Source of the DNA: Acidimicrobiia bacterium
GTDB lineage: Bacteria; Actinomycetota; Acidimicrobiia; IMCC26256; BP-133
Length of the DNA: 12,179 nt
NCBI GenBank assembly: GCA_025923175.1
Contig: JAICGL010000055.1
Location: forward strand, 1-12,179
Direction: 5' to 3'
This document shows positions 7,718 through 12,179 of the stretch, in pieces. Position numbers and translations under genes: made by a program. Below the pieces are notes generated by a model, which saw only the letters and a list, made by a program, of their open reading frames with translations, was not told the DNA's origin and ran no database searches. Numbering within the stretch: position 1 is the first letter of the stretch; every line of letters begins with the position of its first letter.

Positions 7718-8677
7718 TCAGCCGCCCGCCGGCGGGACGAAGGCTGACGACGCCACGGCCTCTCCCAGGACCAGCGTGAGGGTGCGGCCGTCCGCCGTCC
7801 GCAGCCGGATGCGGGGGCCGGTGGCCCGGGCGTCTGACTGGTGTCCGCCCGGAGCGGTCTTCGTCTCGCCGGCCGAGACGATCTCGATACCGGCGGCGGC
7901 CAACCCGTCGAGAGCGGGCGCACCGGTGCCGATGGGCTCCAGTCCCTGGGGGGTGAGCCGGACGGGCCGGCCGGCGACGGCAATGCCTTCCACCAGACTG
8001 GCCGCCTCGGCCAGGCCGGCAGCTCCGTCCGCCGCGGCTGCCGCGGTCAGCGTGATGGTCTCGATCGTGACGAGCTCACCGATGGTCACGGCCCGCAGGA
8101 CGACCGAGACGGCCGACCCCACTGTCGGACCGCTCCGCCGGACCGTCGAACGGACGTCGCCGATCCGCACCGCCAGCGCCTGTCCGAACGCTGTGGCGAA
8201 TGCGAGGGCGGCCGCTTCGACTGCGGGGCCTTCACTGAGGCGGGCCCAGGCGCCCGACCCGGGAGGGCCGGGCGCGGCGGCTCTGTGCTCCTGCGGTGGA
8301 GTACCCGTCACCTTGGCCCGGCTGGCTTCCGAGAAGAAGCCCACTGGGAGACTGGTTCCGCCGAAGGCGTTGATGACACCGGCGGCGTCGTTGTAGGGGC
8401 TGTAGGCCAGCGAGGCGAGGCCCGATCCGAGACCGGTGAGGTCGAGGGCAGCGCGGGCCACTGGAGAGCTGAAGTCGGGGGCGGCGACCGTGCCGCCGTC
8501 GATGACGGTGTCCCGGTCCGAGTAGGTGGCGAAGATCCCCCGGCCGAGGGCCTCTCCGCCCACCAGGGCAGATCCCTCGCCCGCTCCGGCAGGTACCGGG
8601 ACGGCGAGCGTGGCACCGGCGAGCACCAGCGAGGCGAAGGCCCGCAGGCCGATGTGCCGGAGCGTCGGGGCGGTCAC
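7718..8677 (-). CDS. Secreted protein of unknown function, translationally coupled to the binding protein
   Basis: No family recognised. The GTG at 8677 overlaps the stop of the binding-protein gene in a GTGA arrangement and has GGAG 5 nt upstream, so the two are probably made in step. This start gives 319 residues with a signal peptide (hydrophobic FASLVLAGATLAVPVPAGAG, likely cleavage near residues 30-33 after an A-x-A/A-G-A type motif; no lipobox). The mature protein is rich in Ala, Gly, Val and Thr with regular hydrophobic stretches (about 185-235, SAVSVVLRAVTIGELVTIE), suggesting a beta-rich extracellular fold. It has no cysteines and an Ala/Pro-rich stretch near 125-145. The C-terminus SAFVPPAGG carries no sorting signal or membrane anchor. 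Sitting between the binding protein and the permease, it may be an accessory factor for ligand capture. That is inference from position only. Confidence 0.82.
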   Translation of the reverse strand: MTAPTLRHIGLRAFASLVLAGATLAVPVPAGAGEGSALVGGEALGRGIFATYSDRDTVIDGGTVAAPDFSSPVARAALDLTGLGSGLASLAYSPYNDAAGVINAFGGTSLPVGFFSEASRAKVTGTPPQEHRAAAPGPPGSGAWARLSEGPAVEAAALAFATAFGQALAVRIGDVRSTVRRSGPTVGSAVSVVLRAVTIGELVTIETITLTAAAAADGAAGLAEAASLVEGIAVAGRPVRLTPQGLEPIGTGAPALDGLAAAGIEIVSAGETKTAPGGHQSDARATGPRIRLRTADGRTLTLVLGEAVASSAFVPPAGG

Positions 8678-10185
8678 GGCTGCTCCGGGGTGTAGAGCGG
8701 GCCGGTACGGACCCACTTGCCGTCTCGGACCTCGACGGTGGCGGTCAGGTCGTAGGGGAGATGGCCACCGGGCCGGTACCGCAGGTCGGGAACGAGCCCG
8801 CCGAAGGAGAAGATCCGGCCCGAGTCGAGCGCAGCCATGAGGGCTTCCCGTCCGGCTCCGGTCCCGGTCGTGCGCAGCCCTTCGACGAGGAGCTTGGTCC
8901 CGAGGCAGCCGACCAGCAGGAAGAACTGCACCTTCGCCTTGGGATAGAAGCGGTTGACCGCGCCGCACTGTTCAGCGAACGCCGGACTCGTTGCGCCGCT
9001 GAAGGGGCTGGAGGACAGGAGACCGTCCGCCGCCTTCCCCAGCCCTTCGAGGAGCGTCGGGTCGTCGACGATGTTGTAGGAGATGCTGACCGGCACGTTC
9101 CAGCCCTGTTGCTTCTGCGCCTGGACGCACTTGACCACGCCGAGGTTGTCGACGATCACGATCAGCGCCTCCGCCCCCGAGGCACGGGCTGACACGATCC
9201 GGCTGGCGCAGTCCGGTGCGGCAGGGGCCGTGCCCGATTGGAAGACGACCTCGGCGCCGAGCTTGCGGGCCACGGCGGTGAACTGCTTCGTGCAGTTGGT
9301 CACCGCTTCCACGTTCAGGTAGACGACGGCCAGCTTCTTCACCTTCTTGTCCCGCACCAGATGCTGGACGTTGCCCGCCATCTGACGGCCGCACGGGTTC
9401 GTGACCGGGTAGAGGAGCGGCTCGTCGAACTCCCGATCGTCGGAACCGCTGGGGGAGACGACCGGGACCCTGGCGGCCCGGATGTCGGGCAGCCCGGCCT
9501 GGATCGTGAACGGCGAGAAGATGCCGGCGAAGGCGAACACCTTCGCTTCGGTGATGAGTTTCTGGATGAGGGCCTTGCCCCGGACCGGGTCGAACTGGTC
9601 GTCCTCGACGAGCAGCTCGAGACGGCTGCCGGTCACTCCGCCGGACTCGTTCACATCGCTCAAGACGGCCTGGACGCCCTGCATCATCGCCGTACCCACG
9701 GAGCCGAGCGGGCCCGACAGGGGGAACACGCCGCCGAGGCGGAGGACTTCGGGCCCGGCGGGCTTTCCGGCTTGCGGCGCCGGCGGTGCGGCCGCGCCCC
9801 GGGGGGTCGGCTGCGCCGGAGGTCGGGCCTCGCCCGGTGCCGACGGCGGTGCCGCTGCCGTGGCCGTTTCGCTCCGGGGCTCGCCGCTGCTGGCCGGGCC
9901 GGGGCGGGGTGCGGCGTCGGCCGGACCGGGCGCGGCGGCGTTCGGCGCCGCCGGGGTGGCGGGGGTCACTCCGCCTTCGGCATTGATGGTGCCGGACGCC
10001 GGCGGTGCCTCCGCCACCGTGGGTTCGCCTCCCCCGGCCGTGAGCGTCGAAGGGGCGGTGGCCGCCGACTCGTCACCGCGCTCCGGTGCGGCGGTGCCGC
10101 CGGAGCGGCCCGAACTGCCACAGGCCGTTCCGACGAGCGCAACGAGGGCGACGCACGCGAGGGCTCGGCGTCGGGTGCTGGTCAT
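8674..10185 (-). CDS. ABC transporter solute-binding lipoprotein, branched-chain amino acid type (LivJ/LivK-like, Peripla_BP_6)
   Basis: The protein should capture the ligand outside the membrane and deliver it to the fused permease two genes downstream. The ATG at 10185 follows a GGGGAG ribosome site and gives 503 residues: a signal peptide (MTSTRRRALACVALVALVGTAC, lipid-anchored Cys22), an Ala/Pro/Gly/Glu-rich low-complexity linker of about 120 residues (23-145), then the type 1 periplasmic binding fold. The fold begins EVLRLGGVFPLSGPLGSVG and continues with ESGGVTGSRLELLVEDDQFDP, the usual opening of this family. Later segments include the central SPSGSD region and the TNPCGRQMAGN and KKLAVVYLN strands. 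Several cysteines in the binding domain may form disulfides. The ligand cannot be assigned. It is the first gene of a four-gene unit and is transcribed divergently from the methyltransferase gene. Confidence 0.93.
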   Translation of the reverse strand: MTSTRRRALACVALVALVGTACGSSGRSGGTAAPERGDESAATAPSTLTAGGGEPTVAEAPPASGTINAEGGVTPATPAAPNAAAPGPADAAPRPGPASSGEPRSETATAAAPPSAPGEARPPAQPTPRGAAAPPAPQAGKPAGPEVLRLGGVFPLSGPLGSVGTAMMQGVQAVLSDVNESGGVTGSRLELLVEDDQFDPVRGKALIQKLITEAKVFAFAGIFSPFTIQAGLPDIRAARVPVVSPSGSDDREFDEPLLYPVTNPCGRQMAGNVQHLVRDKKVKKLAVVYLNVEAVTNCTKQFTAVARKLGAEVVFQSGTAPAAPDCASRIVSARASGAEALIVIVDNLGVVKCVQAQKQQGWNVPVSISYNIVDDPTLLEGLGKAADGLLSSSPFSGATSPAFAEQCGAVNRFYPKAKVQFFLLVGCLGTKLLVEGLRTTGTGAGREALMAALDSGRIFSFGGLVPDLRYRPGGHLPYDLTATVEVRDGKWVRTGPLYTPEQP

Positions 10186-10247
10186 GGCATCTCCCCGTGC
10201 AGAGTGTGAGGTGGTCTTTATGTGCACAGTTTGGTTACCCTAAGGTC
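10186..10247. promoter_or_regulatory. Divergent promoter region between the transporter unit and the methyltransferase
   Basis: Sixty-two bases separate the two divergent starts. On the + strand, TACCCT (10236-10241) fits an actinobacterial -10 (TANNNT) and would start transcription at or next to the ATG at 10248, suggesting a leaderless message; the -35 is poor. The region holds the perfect palindrome TGTGCACA (10221-10228). GGTTACC (10233-10239) is followed by GGTCA-TGG-TGACC (10244-10256), an inverted repeat that overlaps the methyltransferase start. Any of these could bind a regulator. The minus-strand promoter is not clear to me. Confidence 0.5.
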
Positions 10248-11078
10248 ATGGTGACCGGAAAGCAGTCGATGAGTCCAGCCGCTCCGCTGCCCGTCCCGGG
10301 CGAGCACCTGAACCCGGCGACGATGCCTGCCCACTGGCTGCTGGCCCGGCTGGGCAAGAAGGTGATGCGGCCGGGCGGCTCGGAACTGTCGGACGCCCTG
10401 CTCTCCGGTCTGGCCATCGGGCCGGGTGACGACGTGGTGGACCTTGCTCCCGCGCTGGGCGACACCGTGCGCCGGGTCGAGGCCGCCGGTCCGCACAGCT
10501 TCCGGGGAGTCGAACGGGGCAGGGCCGAAGCCGAACGGGCCCAGCAGCTCGGAGGCGGGCGGTACGAGTGCGTCGTGGCGGAGCCCGAAGCGACCGGGCT
10601 TCCCGAGGGGTCCGCCAGCGTGGTCTACGGCGAGGCGTGCCTCAGCCTGGAGACCGACGACACCAAGCGCGCCATCCTGGGCGAGGCCGCCCGCCTGCTG
10701 CGTTCCGGCGGTCGCCTCGGGCTGCACGAACTGCTGCTGACCCCGGACGACATCGCCGACGAGGACAAGCGCAGGATCGAAACCGACCTGACCCGCACCG
10801 TCCGGGTCCGGGCCCGTCCCCTCACGCTGGCCGAGTGGACCGTGCTGCTGGAGGAGGCGGGCTTCAAGATCGTCCAGGTGCACCCTGCGCCACTGCAACT
10901 GCTGGCGCCCGGCACGCTCGTCCGGGACGAGGGCTGGGCCGGAACCCTGCGGCTGCTGGGCCGCACCGTCCGTCAACCCGTCGTCCTCGGACGGATCGCC
11001 GACCTGTGGAGGACCATCCACCGGGAGCGGCGCAGCCTCGGCGCGGTGGTCATCATCGCCGCACGCTCGGACGGCTGA
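10248..11078 (+). CDS. Class I SAM-dependent methyltransferase
   Basis: A soluble 276-residue protein with a Rossmann-type methyltransferase fold that should transfer a methyl group from S-adenosylmethionine to an unknown acceptor. After an N-terminal helical part (HWLLARLGKKVMRPGG), motif I is DDVVDLAPALGDT (61-73), a variant of the usual D-x-G-x-G-x-G in which the first glycines are replaced by Ala-Pro-Ala. I associate this form with a distinct methyltransferase subfamily. The acidic residue that contacts the SAM ribose is likely Glu89 (FRGVERG). Later motifs are GLPEGSASVVYGEA (117-130) and the post-motif LLRSGGRLGLHEL (150-162), then a C-terminal domain with LTLAEWTVLLEEAGF. The ATG at 10248 fits a leaderless start; ATG 10269, behind GGAAAG at 6 nt, is an alternative that loses 7 residues. 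A MerR gene follows 75 bp later, and the transporter unit is divergent. Confidence 0.88.
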   Translation: MVTGKQSMSPAAPLPVPGEHLNPATMPAHWLLARLGKKVMRPGGSELSDALLSGLAIGPGDDVVDLAPALGDTVRRVEAAGPHSFRGVERGRAEAERAQQLGGGRYECVVAEPEATGLPEGSASVVYGEACLSLETDDTKRAILGEAARLLRSGGRLGLHELLLTPDDIADEDKRRIETDLTRTVRVRARPLTLAEWTVLLEEAGFKIVQVHPAPLQLLAPGTLVRDEGWAGTLRLLGRTVRQPVVLGRIADLWRTIHRERRSLGAVVIIAARSDG

Positions 11079-11091
11079 GGGCGTCCCTCGG
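11075..11091 (+). terminator. Small hairpin at the methyltransferase stop
   Basis: CTGAGGG-CGT-CCCTCGG forms a 7-bp stem (one G-U pair) with a 3-nt loop across the stop codon. There is no T-tract. It may weaken transcription into the MerR gene or protect the 3' end, but could be chance in GC-rich DNA. Confidence 0.3.
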
Positions 11092-11117
11092 AACCTGAGC
11101 ATGCACCCCACCCTCGA

Positions 11118-11142
11118 CCTTGAACCCGAGTTGAAGTCAAGG
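11118..11142. promoter_or_regulatory. Candidate MerR operator before the MerR gene
   Basis: The inverted repeat CCTTGA-N13-TCAAGG encloses a second imperfect one, TTGAAC-CCGA-GTTGAA (11120-11135, one mismatch). MerR-family regulators commonly bind such dyads next to their own gene. The right arm overlaps the MerR ribosome site AAGGAG (11139-11144, 9 nt before the ATG), so bound protein could block expression. Function is inferred from position and symmetry only. Confidence 0.4.
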
Positions 11143-11153
11143 AGTTTCTCCGG

Positions 11154-11546
11154 ATGAGCCCCGAGACCATGACCATCGGCGAGGTCGCCCGACGGGTTGA
11201 TCTCAACGCCTCGGCCATCCGCTACTACGAGCGGATCGGCGTGATGCCCCCGGCGCCCAGGGTCTCGGGCCAGCGCCGCTACGGCCAGGAAACGGTGCAG
11301 CGCCTCGGGCTCCTGAAGGCGGCCAAGCGTCTCGGCTTCACGCTCGAAGAAACCCAGCTGTTGCTGGCGGCCGAAGCCGAGGGAGAGCCGGCGGACCAGA
11401 TGCGGAGCCTGGCGAGGCAGAAGCTCTCGGAGGTCGACGCCCTCATCGATCAGCTGATGGAGATCCGCCGGCTGCTACTCGGCGCGACGCAGTGCCGGGC
11501 CGACCACCTCTGCGACTGCGCAGTCCTGGCCGATCCGGCAGGCTGA
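11154..11546 (+). CDS. MerR family transcriptional regulator with Cys-rich C-terminus
   Basis: A 130-residue DNA-binding regulator of normal family length. The N-terminal winged helix-turn-helix is clear: MTIGEVARRVDLNASAIRYYE (6-26), ERIGVMPPAPRVSGQRRY and the second helical pair RLGLLKAAKRLGFTLEE (50-66). A dimerisation helix spans about 80-110. The C-terminal tail carries Cys114, Cys120 and Cys122 (C-x5-C-x-C), the place where MerR relatives bind metals or a redox cofactor. It does not match SoxR's C-x2-C-x-C-x5-C, so the signal is open. The start is set by AAGGAG 9 nt upstream. It lies in the same direction as the methyltransferase and next to a candidate operator. Likely targets are its own gene and possibly the divergent transporter/RIC unit. 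Confidence 0.92.
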   Translation: MSPETMTIGEVARRVDLNASAIRYYERIGVMPPAPRVSGQRRYGQETVQRLGLLKAAKRLGFTLEETQLLLAAEAEGEPADQMRSLARQKLSEVDALIDQLMEIRRLLLGATQCRADHLCDCAVLADPAG

Positions 11547-11601
11547 GCCGGACGTACTCTTCCGCCACTCGGCTCAAAGCGTCAGGCGTGCTACCGACTG
11601 C

Positions 11602-12066
11602 ATGGTCATGCCGGCTGACGAGAGCATGTCCGTGGACGACCAGACAGGCCTGCCCAATCGCTTGAGCTGGGAAGCGATCCTCGAAGTCGAGGAACAGCGT
11701 TCCCGTCGCCATGGGGGAGACCATGGCCTCGTCCTCGTCCAGTTTGTCGGCCCGGTCGACGGCAACCTGATGGAACGAGCGGCAGGTGCCATCGGCGCCA
11801 CCGTCCGGGACGTGGATTTCGTCGCCACTGTTGATCGTCAGACGTTCGCCGTGCTCGCCCTCTACTGCCAGGACATCCCGGCGCTGGTTGGCCGGTTGCG
11901 TTACGCCTTCGCTGCCGTCGGCCTCCCCGCCATCGCGCAGTTCGACGCCCGCCCGGCGGGTGCGGACCTGCGAGCGACGTGGACGGCGATGGCCGACGAC
12001 CATTCCCTGCCGGCGACCCTGCGCTACGTCGACCTCATCGCCCCGGCCCGCCTGGCGCAGAACTGA
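11602..12066 (+). CDS. Short protein with a degenerate GGDEF domain
   Basis: The 154-residue product starts with the hallmark opening of GGDEF domains, DDQTGLPNRLSWEAILEVEEQ (12-32; normally D-x-LTGLPNR), then GLVLVQF where the first core strand belongs. The helix bearing the FK-x-IND-x2-GH block of active diguanylate cyclases is missing. The segment RDVDFVATVDRQTFAVL (69-85) aligns with R-x2-D-x5-GGDEF: the signature loop is DRQTF, so c-di-GMP synthesis is not expected, but the RxxD inhibitory-site motif (Arg69, Asp72) remains at the exact spacing. No signal peptide, membrane segment or partner domain is seen. The start is uncertain: ATGs at 11602, 11608 and 11626 are in frame and none has a strong ribosome site. 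It may serve as a c-di-GMP receptor or protein-interaction module. Confidence 0.8.
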   Translation: MVMPADESMSVDDQTGLPNRLSWEAILEVEEQRSRRHGGDHGLVLVQFVGPVDGNLMERAAGAIGATVRDVDFVATVDRQTFAVLALYCQDIPALVGRLRYAFAAVGLPAIAQFDARPAGADLRATWTAMADDHSLPATLRYVDLIAPARLAQN

Positions 12067-12077
12067 CGGCGCCGAAG

Positions 12078-12131
12078 GCCCGTTAAGAATGGGCAGAGCG
12101 CAAGCGGGAGCCGGACCTTTTGCCGACTCCC
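12078..12131 (+). terminator. Two small hairpins after the GGDEF-like gene
   Basis: GCCCGTT-AAG-AATGGGC (12078-12094, one G-U pair) is followed by a 9-bp stem with one mismatch, GGGAGcCGG / CCGaCTCCC, around an ACCTTTTG loop (12106-12131). Neither has a T-tract. They lie 12 and 40 bp after the stop and may end transcription. I see no gene in the remaining bases to the window end. Confidence 0.35.
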
Positions 12132-12179
12132 GACTCGTCCTGATGTTTGCTGAAGCTTGGGACTACTTGAGCTTGTACC

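Noticed and set aside
6176..7779. Overlapping long frames on + (6176-7291 and 6679-7779)
   Set aside because: Both are antisense to the LivHMG fusion, whose family motifs are unmistakable; their products are low-complexity Arg/Ala/Gly-rich.
9238..10243. Long frames on + opposite the solute-binding protein
   Set aside because: Antisense shadows of a well-supported gene; products are Arg/Gly- or Ala/Pro-rich with no domain.
10218..11111. 297-codon frame on - opposite the methyltransferase
   Set aside because: No recognisable motifs, whereas the + strand carries the SAM-binding and later methyltransferase motifs.
1..12179. tRNA, rRNA, CRISPR arrays, insertion sequences or prophage genes
   Set aside because: I looked for cloverleaf-like segments, regularly spaced repeats, transposase motifs and terminal repeats on both strands and saw none. 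The intein is the only mobile element.

Overview
The window is GC-rich throughout with strong GC3 bias, GTG as well as ATG starts, Gram-positive-style lipoproteins, a class II (B12-dependent) ribonucleotide reductase and a fused branched-chain-amino-acid-type ABC transporter. This suits a high-GC actinomycete, and the Acidimicrobiia are a reasonable guess, but no rRNA or other phylogenetic marker is present to prove it.

Layout: (1) 1-2220, + strand: the 3' part of nrdJ, interrupted in frame by a 419-residue intein (61-1317) whose splicing motifs look intact but whose LAGLIDADG homing endonuclease has lost both catalytic acidic positions. A strong hairpin follows the stop. (2) 2482-4134, - strand: a 550-residue secreted lipoprotein of unknown function, with a hairpin just after its stop. 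(3) 4135-4406: a short gap holding an AAAA-loop inverted repeat and a possible 56-codon GTG-start gene on + that fills the gap almost exactly. (4) 4407-10185, - strand: a four-gene unit, transcribed right to left. It encodes an extracellular solute-binding lipoprotein, an unknown secreted protein (GTGA overlap), a LivH-LivM-LivG triple fusion (22 bp gap) and a RIC/YtfE-type di-iron Fe-S cluster repair protein (34 bp gap). (5) 10248-12066, + strand: divergent from the transporter unit across 62 bp are a class I SAM methyltransferase, a MerR-family regulator with a Cys-rich tail, and a short degenerate GGDEF-domain protein that keeps an RxxD motif.

How the parts may fit: the binding protein should capture an amino-acid-like or small amide/acid ligand and pass it to the fused permease/ATPase. 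No second ATPase (LivF) is present, so one must be supplied elsewhere or the fusion must work differently. The RIC protein at the end of the unit and the Cys-tailed MerR on the divergent side both suggest a redox, metal or nitrosative-stress link. The shared 62-bp promoter region makes common control plausible but unproven.

The points most worth following are the endonuclease-dead intein, the transporter/RIC operon with its unknown secreted partner, the degenerate GGDEF protein as a possible c-di-GMP receptor, and the unannotated 56-codon gene.
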